This document shows positions 1-11,100 of a stretch of DNA of 64,000 bases, in pieces (within the stretch, counting starts at the first letter, position 1; each line of letters starts with the position of its first letter). The stretch is taken from NCBI GenBank assembly GCA_964510785.1, contig CAZECM010000007.1, forward strand, positions 15,288-79,287, read 5' to 3'. The translations under genes were made by a program, and so were the position numbers. The notes under the pieces are model-generated. The model had not been told where the DNA came from and ran no database searches. It was given only the letters and a program-made list of their open reading frames with translations. The stretch is from JAAYZM01 sp964510785. GTDB taxonomy: Bacteria > Actinomycetota > Actinomycetes > Actinomycetales > Cellulomonadaceae.

Positions 1-398
1 TGCAGGAGAACCGTCCCGGCCCGGACGGTCGCCTGCAGCGACGCTTCGCACTGCCCATGGTCGAGCTCTCCTACCTCGTGTCAGCGTGGGCGGGCTCCGT
101 GCGCGACGAGCACGCCCTGCTCGGCGACGTCCTCGCGCGGCTGCTCGCGCACCCGGTGGTCCCCGCCGAGCACCTCACCACCCCCCTCGAGTCCTCGGTC
201 CAGCTCGCGCTCGCGGGCGACGAGTCGATCAAGCCGCGCGAGGTGTGGGCCGGGATCGGGGGTCACCTCAAGGCCTCGTTCGTGCTCCAGGTCACGGTCG
301 CCGCCGACGCCTACCCGTGGGAGATCGCCCCGACGCAGGTCTCGGGGGTCGAGCCCCAGCTGTCCCGGCTGCCCGGCAACGGCTCGCGCCCGGCATGA
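1..398 (+). CDS. DUF4255 / Pvc16-like eCIS protein (3' part only)
   Basis: The left window edge cuts this gene. The open frame runs from base 3 and shows 131 C-terminal residues but no start. The visible patches SYLVSAW (visible residues 23-29), DEHALLG and VLARLLAHPVV match what I know of DUF4255 (Pvc16_N) proteins, which accompany contractile injection systems; Afp16/Pvc16 caps and terminates the tube and sheath. The stop overlaps the next start as ATGA (395-398), so it is translationally coupled to the first of three large beta-domain genes and is the visible head of a + strand operon. The function in actinobacterial eCIS is inferred from family and neighbours. Nothing can be said of the N-terminus. 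Confidence 0.8.
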   Translation, partial: QENRPGPDGRLQRRFALPMVELSYLVSAWAGSVRDEHALLGDVLARLLAHPVVPAEHLTTPLESSVQLALAGDESIKPREVWAGIGGHLKASFVLQVTVAADAYPWEIAPTQVSGVEPQLSRLPGNGSRPA

Positions 399-2629
399 GG
401 GTCGTCAGTGCCGACTCCCGGATCGAGGTCGCCGCACCGTCCGGGACCGGCCCGCGGGCCGGGCTGAGCCTCGAGGTCGTCAACACCTCCACCGTGATCG
501 ACGCGGTCACCGTCGAGGTCCGGGGGCCGACGGCGCCGTTCGTGCTGGTCTCGCCCACGCCGCTCGTGCTCTTCCCCGAGGCGGTCGGCACGCTGCGCGT
601 CACGTTCGACCTGCCCGAGCACTTCCCCGCGGGCAGCTACGTGGTCGACCTCGTGGTGCGCGGCAAGGTGCCCGGCGCGGAGCCGACCGTCCACACGGTC
701 GAGGTCGACGTCCCGTCGGCTCCCGCGCTGCGCCTGCTCGCCGAGCCGACCGTGGTGCGCGCGCGCACGGGCGGTGGCTTCACCGTGCGCGTCGTGAACG
801 AGGGCAACGAGCCGCTCGACGTCGCGCTGCGGGCCGAGGACACCGACCGCGCGCTGACCGCGACCCTCGTGCCGTCGACCCTGCACGTCCCGGTGGGTCG
901 CACCGAGCTCGCGAACGTCGTGGTCCGCGGGCCCCGCCAGCTCTACGGCTCGGACCGCGACCGCCCCCTGACCGTCGTCGCGGCGGCGAACGACGTCACG
1001 GCCGAGGCCCCGCTCGTCTTCCGGCAGCGCTCGACGTTCAGCCGAGGCGTCGTCACCGCCCTCGTCCTGCTGCTCATCATCGCCGCCTGGGCGCTCGCGT
1101 TCGTGCTCGGCATGGGGCTCGTGCTCGGTTCCGACCCGCTCACCAAGGTCGCACCCGCCTCGCTCTTCGCCGCCTCGGCGGGGCAGGCGGTCGAGGGCGA
1201 CGGGGACACCGCGCCCGGTCAGGCCCCCGGGGGTGCCCCCGCGGACGCGCTGCCCAGGGAAGGCGCGCTGCCCGCAGGGGTCGGCGGCATCCTGAACGGC
1301 ACCGTGCGTGGCGCGTCCGACGGCGCCGGCGTGGGCCGGCTCACGGTCGAGCTGCTGCGCCAGTCGCGCGAGGGACTCGTGCTCGTGTCGAGCAGCGCGA
1401 CCCAGGCGGACGGCACGTACGAGCTCGCGGGACTGTTCCCCGGCCCCTACTTCGTGCGCATCGCCGCGGACGGCTACGACGAGGTGTGGTACCCGCGCGG
1501 CCTCACGGAGTCCTCGGCGAGCACCGTGCGCGTCCGGGCGCAAGAGGCCACGGACGGCGTGGACCTCGTCGTCGTCGGGCACCCCGCCTCGCTCGAGGGC
1601 ACGGTCGCGACGGGACTGCCCGACGGCGAGGTCGAGGTCGACGTGGTCGCGACGCCCGTGTGGGCGGACGCGGACCCGGAGCTCGTCCAGACGGTGCGGG
1701 CCGAGCCCGACGGCAGCTACCGGTTCGACGACCTCGTCGCGCCCGGCACGTACGAGCTCCAGTTCTCCGCCGAGGGCTACCAGTCCACGGCCATCACCGA
1801 GCGGGTGCTGGGCGGTCAGGAGCGGCTGGCCCTCGACGTGCGGCTCTCCGCGGGCGACGGGCAGATCGCCGGGACCGTGACGGACGCCACCGGGGGGCTC
1901 GGCGGCGTGACCGTCACGACCACGGTCGACGGCGCGCAGATCGAGGTCGGCACCCCCACGCAGGGGCAGGTCGGCCGGTTCGTGCTCGGCGGGCTGCCGA
2001 CCCCCGCGACCTACGTGCTCTCGTTCGCCAAGGACGGCTTCGCGACGGTCACCGCCGTCGTCGCGCTCGGACCCGGCGAGGCGCAGCCCGACCTCGCGAT
2101 CTCGATGGCGGGCGGCGTCGGCACCGTGACGGGCACGGTCGAGGACTCGGACGGCAACCCGCTCGGCGGGGTCACGGTCACGGCGGGCGGAGCCACCGGG
2201 GTGACGACGACCACGCTCACCGCGGGCGCCGTCGGCACCTTCTCCCTCGCGGGCCTCCCGCAGGGGCAGGAGATCACGCTCACGTTCGCGCACCCGGGCT
2301 ACCTGTCCGTGAGCATCCCGGTGCGGGTAGGCGACGGCGACCCCCCGCGCGTCACGATGGCGAGCGCGTTCGGGCGGGTGGTCGGCCGCGTCACGCAGGG
2401 CGGCGTCCCGCTCGTGGGCGTCACGGTCCAGGCGACCGACGGTCTCGCGGTCCACTCGACCACCACGACCTCCTCGGGCGAGGGCGGCACGTACGTGCTG
2501 CCCGACCTCGCCCCGGGCACGTGGACGGTGACCGTCGTGCGCGACGGCCGGGTGGTCGTCACGGCCCTCGTCGAGGTGCGCCGCGGCGTGGAGTCCACGC
2601 GCAACCTTCCCGTACCGGCGGGGGGCTGA
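395..2629 (+). CDS. Single-pass protein with carboxypeptidase-regulatory-like repeats, eCIS-associated
   Basis: 744 aa from the ATG that overlaps the DUF4255 stop; a longer in-frame opening upstream is only a shadow. Residues 1-215 are Ig-like beta domains of the kind often annotated 'hydrolytic protein' beside actinobacterial eCIS genes. A single hydrophobic segment lies at about 217-240, preceded by Arg residues and followed by GSDP, which predicts N-in/C-out. From about residue 298 to the end come roughly five carboxypeptidase-regulatory-like beta domains, recognisable by G-(S/T)-V openings, DG(T/S)Y strands, LPPGTY-like turns and GY/GF loops. There are no enzyme motifs, so the historical name should not be read as a hydrolase. 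Structure and context suggest a membrane-tethered rod-like protein. The 1-nt gap to the next gene implies cotranscription. Confidence 0.8.
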   Translation: MRVVSADSRIEVAAPSGTGPRAGLSLEVVNTSTVIDAVTVEVRGPTAPFVLVSPTPLVLFPEAVGTLRVTFDLPEHFPAGSYVVDLVVRGKVPGAEPTVHTVEVDVPSAPALRLLAEPTVVRARTGGGFTVRVVNEGNEPLDVALRAEDTDRALTATLVPSTLHVPVGRTELANVVVRGPRQLYGSDRDRPLTVVAAANDVTAEAPLVFRQRSTFSRGVVTALVLLLIIAAWALAFVLGMGLVLGSDPLTKVAPASLFAASAGQAVEGDGDTAPGQAPGGAPADALPREGALPAGVGGILNGTVRGASDGAGVGRLTVELLRQSREGLVLVSSSATQADGTYELAGLFPGPYFVRIAADGYDEVWYPRGLTESSASTVRVRAQEATDGVDLVVVGHPASLEGTVATGLPDGEVEVDVVATPVWADADPELVQTVRAEPDGSYRFDDLVAPGTYELQFSAEGYQSTAITERVLGGQERLALDVRLSAGDGQIAGTVTDATGGLGGVTVTTTVDGAQIEVGTPTQGQVGRFVLGGLPTPATYVLSFAKDGFATVTAVVALGPGEAQPDLAISMAGGVGTVTGTVEDSDGNPLGGVTVTAGGATGVTTTTLTAGAVGTFSLAGLPQGQEITLTFAHPGYLSVSIPVRVGDGDPPRVTMASAFGRVVGRVTQGGVPLVGVTVQATDGLAVHSTTTTSSGEGGTYVLPDLAPGTWTVTVVRDGRVVVTALVEVRRGVESTRNLPVPAGG

Positions 2630-2630
2630 G

Positions 2631-5156
2631 ATGCACGTCGACGTCGCGCCACGCCGGGTCACGGCGTTCGCCGGCACGCCCGTGGACATGCTCGTCACGG
2701 TGACCAACTCCGCCGACGTCATCGCGGGCTACGACGTGCGCGTGCTCGGCGCGGACCCGAGCTGGGTCGAGATCGAGGACCCGAGCCCGCGGCTATTCCC
2801 GGGCGCGAGCCTCACGACCCGCGTGTCGATCACGCTGCCCGCCGAGGCGCTCGCGGGCGACCGCCACTTCACGGTGCAGGTGAGCGACCGCACGGGCACG
2901 GGCGAGGTCGCCGTCTTCGACACGGTCGTCGAGGTGCCGGCCCGGCCGCGCACCGAGATCGACATCGAGCCCCGCACCGTCACGGGCGGCAAGGGCGCGC
3001 AGTTCCACCTCACGGTCCGCAACGAGGGGAACACGACCGATCCCGTACGGCTCGTCGCCGTCGACCCCGAGGCGCGTGCCACCTTCACGTTCTCCCAGCA
3101 GACCGTCGCCCCCGCCCCGGGCAACGGCGCACCGAGCGTCCTTGGGATCCGCGCGAAGCGCCCGTGGCTCGGCGACCCCGTCATGCGCCCGTTCGAGCTG
3201 CGCTACGAAGGGCCCGGGGCACCCGCGCCGGACGCACCGCCGGCCACCGTGGGCGTGTTCGTGCAGAAGCCGCGCTTCGGGCGGGGGATGCTCGGTCTCG
3301 TCGGGCTCGTGCTCGCGATCACGGTGTTCGCGATCGTCATCACGGTCGCGCTCAGCAGCGTCGTGTCGCGCTCGGCGGCGGACCGCAACCTCGCGATCAA
3401 GGTCGCGCAGGCCCGGGACTCCGGCGCGACCTCGGGCCGCTCCGCGCTCGCGGGCAGCGTCGTCGACCTCGCGACCGGCGCCCCCCTCGCGGGCGTGTCC
3501 GTCGACGTGTTCCTCGCTGACGACGCGGCCCAGGCCGTGGCCACGACGGCCTCGGACGCGGCGGGGACGTTCCGCCTCGAGCGGCTCGCGGCGGGCGACT
3601 ACGTCATCCGGGTGCGCGGCGCGGGCTTCGCCGAGGTCTGGTACCCGGCCGCCGCCGCGCCGGGCGACGCGACCACGGTCACGGCCGCCGAGGGGGAGAA
3701 CGTCTCGGGGCTCGTCGTCGTCGCCGGCGGCGTGCCCGCCACGATCGCGGGCACCGTCGTGGGGGTGGACGTCGCGGGCGCGACCGTGTCCCTCGAGCTG
3801 CCCCTCGACACGGACCCGCTCGCCGGGAACGTCGGACCCGAGCCGCGAGAAGCACCGTCGCCGACGTCGGGCGCCGTCGTGCGCACGGTCCCCGTCACGT
3901 CCGACGGCGCGTTCGAGCTCACCGACGTCCCCTCGCCGGCCGTCTACGACGTGGTCGTCACGAAGCTCGGCTTCACCACGAACGTGCAGCGCCTCGACCT
4001 CGCGGCGGGTGAGGCACGGCTCGGTGTCGAGCTGCCGCTCGTGCTCGGCGACGGCACCATCACGGGCCAGGTGCTCGGGGCCGAGGGACCGCTCGGGCGG
4101 GCGAGCGTCGTCGCCGTCTCGGGCACGACGCGCGTCGAGACGGTCTCGCTCACCGCCGAGCTCGGCGACGAGGGCAGCTTCGCCCTGCGCGGCCTGCCCA
4201 CGCCCGGCACCTACACCGTGGTCGTCACGGCCGACACGTACTCCGCGGCGACCCTGACGTTCTCCCTCACCGCGACCCAACAGCTCACGGGCGTGGACAT
4301 CGTGCTCGGCCGGGACCGCGGTTCCCTCGGCGGGGCCGTCTCCGTCGCGGGGGGCGGCGACGCCGGCGGCGTGAACGTGACGATCTCCGACGGCGCGACG
4401 ACGGTCCAGACCGTCACCCGGTCGACCAGCCCCGTGGGCGCGTGGGAGGTCGACGGGCTCGCCGTCCCGGGCACGTACACGATCACGTTCGAGCGCGCCG
4501 ACCTCGAGCAGCAGGTGCTCTCCGTGAGCCTCGACGCCTTCGGCCAGGTCACGGCCGGCGCGCCGTCGCCGTCGGACGTGGACGTGACGATGCGCGCGGC
4601 GACGGCGGTGCTCGCGGGGGCCGTCACGCAGACGCTCGGCGACGGCACGCCCGCCGAGCCGGCCGCCAACGTCATCGTGACGCTCACCTCCGGGACCACC
4701 GAGTGGCGCGTCACGACGGCGTCGACGCCGCGGCGAGACGCGGGCCGGTACCGGCTCGAGAAGCTGCCCCCCGGGACCTACACGCTTTCTTTCGCCCGGG
4801 CGGGCACGCGCGCGACCTCCCAGATCGTGGTGCTCACCGCGGGCCAGGTCATGACGCAGGACGCCGAGCTCACCGCGCCCGCCCGCGTGCGCGGCGTCGT
4901 GACGCAGAACGGCAACCCGCTCGCGGGTCGCGTCGTCCTGCTCTACCGCGCGGCGGCGTACGGCACCGCCGTCGGCGCCCTGCGCACCACGACGACGGAC
5001 GACGACGGCCGCTTCGACTTCCTCGACGTCGACGCCCCGGACAACTACATCCTCGAGGTCCGCGCCGCCGCCGGCGGGACCATCCTGGGCGCCTCGTCGC
5101 CCTTCACCCTCGACGCGAGCGAAGACGCCGAGATAGCGATCGAGGTCCTGCCATGA
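2631..5156 (+). CDS. Second single-pass carboxypeptidase-regulatory-like repeat protein
   Basis: 841 aa, starting one base after the previous stop. The architecture is the same: two N-terminal Ig-like domains (residues 1 to about 205), a hydrophobic segment at about 216-243 just after an FGRG turn, then roughly six carboxypeptidase-regulatory-like domains from about residue 266 to the end. Typical turns such as GTYTV, GDYVIRV and GTYTLSF recur about every 85-100 residues. There is no N-terminal signal peptide, so the hydrophobic segment is likely both signal and anchor, with the repeats outside. It looks like a paralogue of its upstream neighbour that diverged after tandem duplication. The role is unknown; being encoded with a Pvc16-like protein and facing an eCIS operon suggests a part in anchoring or displaying the particle. 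Confidence 0.78.
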   Translation: MHVDVAPRRVTAFAGTPVDMLVTVTNSADVIAGYDVRVLGADPSWVEIEDPSPRLFPGASLTTRVSITLPAEALAGDRHFTVQVSDRTGTGEVAVFDTVVEVPARPRTEIDIEPRTVTGGKGAQFHLTVRNEGNTTDPVRLVAVDPEARATFTFSQQTVAPAPGNGAPSVLGIRAKRPWLGDPVMRPFELRYEGPGAPAPDAPPATVGVFVQKPRFGRGMLGLVGLVLAITVFAIVITVALSSVVSRSAADRNLAIKVAQARDSGATSGRSALAGSVVDLATGAPLAGVSVDVFLADDAAQAVATTASDAAGTFRLERLAAGDYVIRVRGAGFAEVWYPAAAAPGDATTVTAAEGENVSGLVVVAGGVPATIAGTVVGVDVAGATVSLELPLDTDPLAGNVGPEPREAPSPTSGAVVRTVPVTSDGAFELTDVPSPAVYDVVVTKLGFTTNVQRLDLAAGEARLGVELPLVLGDGTITGQVLGAEGPLGRASVVAVSGTTRVETVSLTAELGDEGSFALRGLPTPGTYTVVVTADTYSAATLTFSLTATQQLTGVDIVLGRDRGSLGGAVSVAGGGDAGGVNVTISDGATTVQTVTRSTSPVGAWEVDGLAVPGTYTITFERADLEQQVLSVSLDAFGQVTAGAPSPSDVDVTMRAATAVLAGAVTQTLGDGTPAEPAANVIVTLTSGTTEWRVTTASTPRRDAGRYRLEKLPPGTYTLSFARAGTRATSQIVVLTAGQVMTQDAELTAPARVRGVVTQNGNPLAGRVVLLYRAAAYGTAVGALRTTTTDDDGRFDFLDVDAPDNYILEVRAAAGGTILGASSPFTLDASEDAEIAIEVLP

Positions 5157-5172
5157 CCGCCAGGAGACAGCG

Positions 5173-8100
5173 ATGACGACCCTGAACCCGCCGAGCGTCC
5201 TCGTCGAGCCGGGCGCCCACACGGCGTCCGGCGACGTCGCGACCCTCACCGTGCACGTGCGCAACCTCGCCGCCGAGCAGGTCGACATCCACGTGTCGAT
5301 CGTCGGCCTCGAGCCCTCGTGGGTGCCGGACACGTTCGCCGTGCCCGCCGTCGGCGCGGACGAGACCGTGACCGTGACGATCCCGCTCGTGCCGATCGCG
5401 GGGGCGACGCCGGGCGACTACCCCTTCGTCGTGGCCGTCGAGGCGCTCGTCGACGGGGTCGCGGTGCGCACGCTCGCGGACGGCGCCGTGCGCGTGGACG
5501 GCGACAGCGAGCTCGTGATGAGCATCGAGCCCGTCGAGGCGCGCGCGGTGCGGTCCGCCGCCGTCGACGTCGTGCTCGTCAACGCGTCCGACCAGCCCGC
5601 CGAGGTCCACCTGCACGCCGCGGGCCGCGACGGCCTCGAGGTCACCGTGCCGGACCGGCCGCTCCTGGTCGCCCCCCGCGAGACCGTGCGCGTGGGCGCT
5701 CGCGTCCGCAGCCCGCGCGTGCGACTCGTGGGCTCGCGCCGCCGCCACGCGTACACCGTGACCGCGACGGGCCGCGCGGCGCCGCAGCACGTGCAGGCGA
5801 GCCTGTCCGTGCGCCCGCTCGTCGGCTCCGGTTTCGCGCGGGTCGTGGGGGCCGTCGCCGTCATCGCCCTGTGGGTCGCCGGCGTGTTCACCGTGCTGCC
5901 CTACCTCGCCGACCGTTTCTCCGACCGGTCGACCTCCGTGGACCAGGTCACGGTCGAGGCCGACGGCGACGGGCAGGGCGACCCCGACGGTTCGGGCGAC
6001 GGGTCCGGGGGCGGTTCCGGTGGTGGGTCCGGCGAGGGCGACGACGGCGGGACGCCGGGTGCCGGTGCGGACCAGGTCCGGGCCGCGGGCCAGATCACGG
6101 GCGTGAGCCCGGGCGGCGTGACGGTCGCCGTCGTGCCGGCCTCGAGCCTGTGGGAGGCGACCGCGACGGGCGAGGGCACCGAGGACGACGGCACGGGGCT
6201 CGGGGCGCTCGGCGAGGCGATCGGCTCGACCGCCGCCGCGCTGCACCCCGTCCTCGCGGGGACTCGGCTCGTGGCGCAGGTCGCAGCCCTGACGAGGGCA
6301 GCGCCGACCGCGACGGGTGGCGGCAAGATGCTCGCCACGGCGCTCCCGCTCGCACCGACGGACGACTCGACGCAGCGGATGAGCGTGCGCTCGGACGACC
6401 AGGGGGCGTGGGCGATCGCTGGGCTCTCGCCGTCGGCCCGCTACCTCGTCTCCGTCAGCAAGCCCGGCTTCCAGACCCAGCGCGTGCTGCGCACGGGCGC
6501 CGAGCTCGCGGCCGCGCCGCTCGAGACCGAGATGCGCGCCGGGACCGGGCAGCTCTCCGGGGGCGTCACCGGACCGGACGGTCCCGTGGGCGGCGTCGAG
6601 GTCACGATCAGCGACGGCCTGACGACGGTCACGACGCGCACCGCGACCACGGGGAACGTGGGCCACTGGCAGGTCGACGGGCTCGCGACGCCGGGCACCT
6701 ACCTCGTCACGGCTGCCTCCGACCGGCTCGGTGCCCAGTCCCGGCTCGTCACGCTCGCACCGTCGGGCGTGCGCACGGTCGACCTCCGGTTGCGGCCGGG
6801 GCTCGCGGCGATCTCCGGGCGCATCGTCGGCAAGGACGCGCTCGGCCAGACGGCCGGCATCGGCGGGCTCACCGTCACGGCGTCGAACAGCAACGTCACC
6901 CGCAGCGCGACGACCGCCACGGGGGACGAGGCGCGGGCCGGCACGTTCGTGCTGCCCGACCTGCCGGTGCCCGCGACCTACACGGTCACCGTGTCCGGCG
7001 CGGGCTACAACACCGTGACGCGCGAGGTCCAGCTCGGCCCGTCCGGGCGCATCGACTGGGACATCTCCGTGGGTACCCAGGGTGGATCGGTCACGGGCAC
7101 CGTGACCTCGACCGACGGCCCTGGGATCACGGGCGTGGGGCTCACCCTCACCTCGGAGACCGAGACGTTCAAGACGATGTCCGCCTCCGGGGGCAAGGGC
7201 ACGTTCCTGTTCTCGGGGATCCCCGCGGGCACCTACGTGCTCTCGGCCCAGTCCTTCGGCTTCCAGTCGACGTTCGCCCAGGTCGAGGTCCGCGACGGCA
7301 AGGAGACCACCATCGACCTGCGGCTCGTGCCCGTGGCCGACGACGGCCTCACGTCGACCGGCTCCATCACGGGCCGCGTCACCGACGCGAGCCACGGCGG
7401 CGTCGTCTCGTGCATCGAGGTGTTCGGGGGCGGCGACTGCCTCGTCCACGCGCGCGTGGACTTCAAGCGGCTCGACGGGACGCCCGCCGTCCTCGAGACG
7501 TGGGTGGAGCCCGACGACCCGTACGTGCTCCCCGAGACGGACCCCGCCACGGGCGGCGGGCTGCCGCCGGGCCGTTACACCGTGCAGCTGACCGCCCCCG
7601 GCTACGAGCCCGGCTCCGTCCAGGTGACCGTGGGCATGGGGATCGCGGCCGAGGCAGCGACCGTCGCCCTCGTGCCCTCGCCCTCGCTCGTCGGCACCGT
7701 GATCCCGCGCGTCGGGATCCTCCCGCCGGGCACGTGCGTCGTGGTCGGCCTCGTCGTGGACGGGCAGGCCACCGACCCGACCGGCGGGGCCAACGAACCC
7801 TGCGTCACCGCCGTCGACCAGTGCAACACGGCGTCGTCGCGCTGCGTGGGGCTCGACGCCGGCACCTACGCGATCGACCGGCTGAGCTCGGGCACCTACT
7901 CGGTGCGGTTCATGAACATCGATCCGACGTACCGCACCCCCGCGCCGTACGAGATCACCCTCTCCCCGGGTGACCTGCGCCGCTACGACGTCACGATCGA
8001 ACGCCTCGGCATCATCAACCTCACCGTGCTCAAGGCCGAGGACGGCGGCTCCATCGTCAACGCGGGCACCGTCGACGTCCGGGCGACCAGCGCCGACGGG

Positions 8101-11100
8101 ACGGTCTGGTTCGACCTGACGACCACCAACGGCTTCGCCTCGTTCACGCGGCTCGAGCCCGGGACCTGGACGCTCGAGGTGACCGACGGCAGCGCCGCCG
8201 CCCTCGTGACCCAGCACGTGGGCATCGACCTCAACCAGGAGATCGCCGCCCAGATGGTCATCACGGGCGACATCGCCTCGTTCACCTTCGAGGTGAGCTG
8301 GCAGAAGGTCGACGGGGTGCCGACACCCATCGAGAACGCCATCGTCCGCGTGCGGGGCGTGACCCGGTACGTCGGCACGATCCCGTTCCGCGAGACCTTC
8401 GAGTTCCGCACCGACCAGTTCGGGGTGGCGCAGGTGTGCACCGTGGCGATCGAGTGCCGCGCCGGCGAGACCCCGATCGCGCTCGTGGACCGCATCGTCG
8501 ACATCACGGTCGAGAAGTCACCCGACTTCCAGTCCGTGGTGTGGAACTCCGTCGAGGTGCCCACGATCAACGCGGCGCTGCTGCGCCCCAACGGGGTGCC
8601 GTTCGCCGGGCTGGTCACGATCGACCCGGTCCCGGCAGCGTCCGAGAACGAGCCGTACAGCGGCATCACCTTCCAGGTCGTCAAGGCGCCGCCCGGCACC
8701 GGGCAGGTCTCGCTCTCCGTGAACCCGGTGTCGGGCGTCGTCTCGATCTCGGACTCGGCCGGTTCCGGCGGCAACCGGATGCGACCCGGTGAGTGGGAGA
8801 TCCGTGCGGACCGGGCCGGGCACACGAGCGCCGTCTTCACGATCGACCTCGAACCGGGCACGGCCAACGTGGCCGCCGAGTGGGAGCTCTTCCGCTTCGG
8901 TCGCCTCGTGGTCCACGTGTTCCACGGCGCCGTGAACATCCCGAACGCCCAGGTGATCCTGAGCCAGGGGAACCAAGAGCTCGGCACCCGGCTCACGGCG
9001 GCCGACGGCACGGTGGACTTCGGTGAGTTCCTGCCCGGGACGTACCAGATCTCGGTGCGGGCCGCCGGCTACGCCGAGCGGCTCAACCTCGCCGTCGCGC
9101 TCGCCGCCGGGCGTCCGGCCGCGCCCGCCTGGGAGGTGGAGCTCGTCCAGCTCGGCTCGATCTCCGGGCTCACGCGCACCCGGATCACCAGCTCGTGGTA
9201 CCAGGCGCTCGGCGGCGCCGAGGTGACCGCGACGTACAGCGAGAACAACATCCCCCCGGTGAACGAGAGCTTCAGCAGGACCACCGGCACCACGGGCTCC
9301 TACCGCATCACCGGCGACCTCGACGTCCCCGGACTCCGCGCGGGCTTCTGGGACGTGACCGCCGAGGCGTACGGGCACGACGACGCCGCCTACGTGGACA
9401 CCGGCATCGGCGGACCCGCGGTCGAGATCACTCCGGGCGAGCAGCAGGGGGGCATCAACCTCGACCTCAACCCCGTGCGCTCCGTGCTCACGATCACGGT
9501 GTTCGACGGTGAGGACAAGATCAGCGGCCTCGACGTCGTGATGCGCTGGCGCGACGGCAACAGCCCGGAGGCCGTCTACCCCTGCAGGCCGGGGGTGGAC
9601 GCGGAGTGCGCCGGCGTGGGCGCCGGCGAGTACCGGTTCTCGGGGTTGTTGCCGATCTCCTACAACATCTCGATCTCGGGCGGCACGTTCCTCTCCGTCA
9701 ACGTCCCGCACATCGTCGAGATCGCCTCGGACGAGACGCTGCCCATCGCGCTGACGGCACCCGGTGGCTCCGTCCAGGGGACCCTGTACCAGCGCACGGG
9801 ATCCGGTGGCTCCGTCCCGATGGCCGGCAAGGTCATCGAGCTCGAGCCGACCGTCCCGGCCGATCCACCCGCGCCGATGCTCACGATGACGACGCCGAGC
9901 TCGGGTGTGTTCTCCATCGTCGACGTGCCGGCGGGGGAGTACACCCTCCGGGCGCGCGAGCCCGCGGACCCCGGCCCGCCGAGCACACCTGGCGCCGTGA
10001 TCGTCTCGCGCTCGGTGCAGATCACGTCGGGTCAGGCGACCGTCGTCGACCTCTTCGTCGACGCCGAGCTCGTCACGGCGATCGTCAACGTGACCTCGGA
10101 GAACGGCACCGACCTCACGGGCGCGCAGGTCACGCTCTCCGGTACGCCCGACGACGGCGGCGGCCTCACGACGTTCGGTCCGGCGACGCTCCTCCGCACC
10201 GCCCCGGGGTCGGACGTGTTCCGGGCGAGCTTCCCGCAGCTCCCGCTCGGCACCTGGACACCCACCGTCACCGGACCCGCGGGGCACGTGGGCAGCCACG
10301 TCGGCACCGCGGTCGTGGTCTCGCAGGCGAGCTCGAACATCGCCATGACGGTCGAGGAGAGAGAGGTCCGGCTGCGGGCGACGGCGGTGGCCGGGGCCAC
10401 GGTCGTGGTGCCCGTGGTCCTCACCCTCGGTTCCGGCGCCGGTCAGCTCACGCTCACCCGCACGCTGCAGGCCGGGGCGAGCGACACGGTGCTCTACGTC
10501 CCGGAGCTCTCGCTCGGGGCCGCCGTCCCGAACCCGCCCGCCGGGTGGGCCGCGACGGTGAGCCCACCGGGCACGGTGGCGTCGAGCGGCACACCCGTGA
10601 CCTTCGTGGTGTCGCTCACGGCCGATCCGGACGACGCCCTCTCGTTCTGCACCACGGGCGCCGTCATCCTGACCGACTTCGCGTGCTGGGTCGAGCTCGA
10701 CCTCCCCGCGGGGCTCGAGGAGTCGGGGAGAGCCATCACCGTCGAGGTGGGCTCGTGGGACACCACGGTCACGACCGGTGCCAACGGTCGGGCGAACTTC
10801 ACCGTGCCGGGAACCACAGTCGGCACGTCGAGCTTCACCCTCGGTGCGACCTGGTCCGGTGACGGGCTGACGACGGTGCCGGCGACGACGTCGCGGGCCG
10901 TCACGCCGTCGGGCACCGTCGCCGCACTCACCGTCGCGCTGTGCACGACGAACGCGACCTCGGGCCAGGGCTTCCAGTGCTCGGTGACGCTCTCCGGTCC
11001 CACCGGGTTCGCGGTGTCGGGCCGTCAGGTCGTGGTCCGGGCTGCCCGCGGTGCCACCGAGGCGTGGACCGGCACGGTGACGACCACCGCCGGTGGCTCG

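Noticed and set aside
1486..2703. Arg-rich frame inside the first beta-repeat gene
   Set aside because: Low-complexity Arg/Gly/His translation in an alternate frame; no ribosome site.
311..2722. Long open frame antisense to the first beta-repeat gene (and similar frames at 2793-5333, 5104-8217, 8518-11844)
   Set aside because: His/Arg/Asp-rich translations without domains are the usual antisense shadows in very GC-rich DNA, and the + strand genes have clear domains and coupling.
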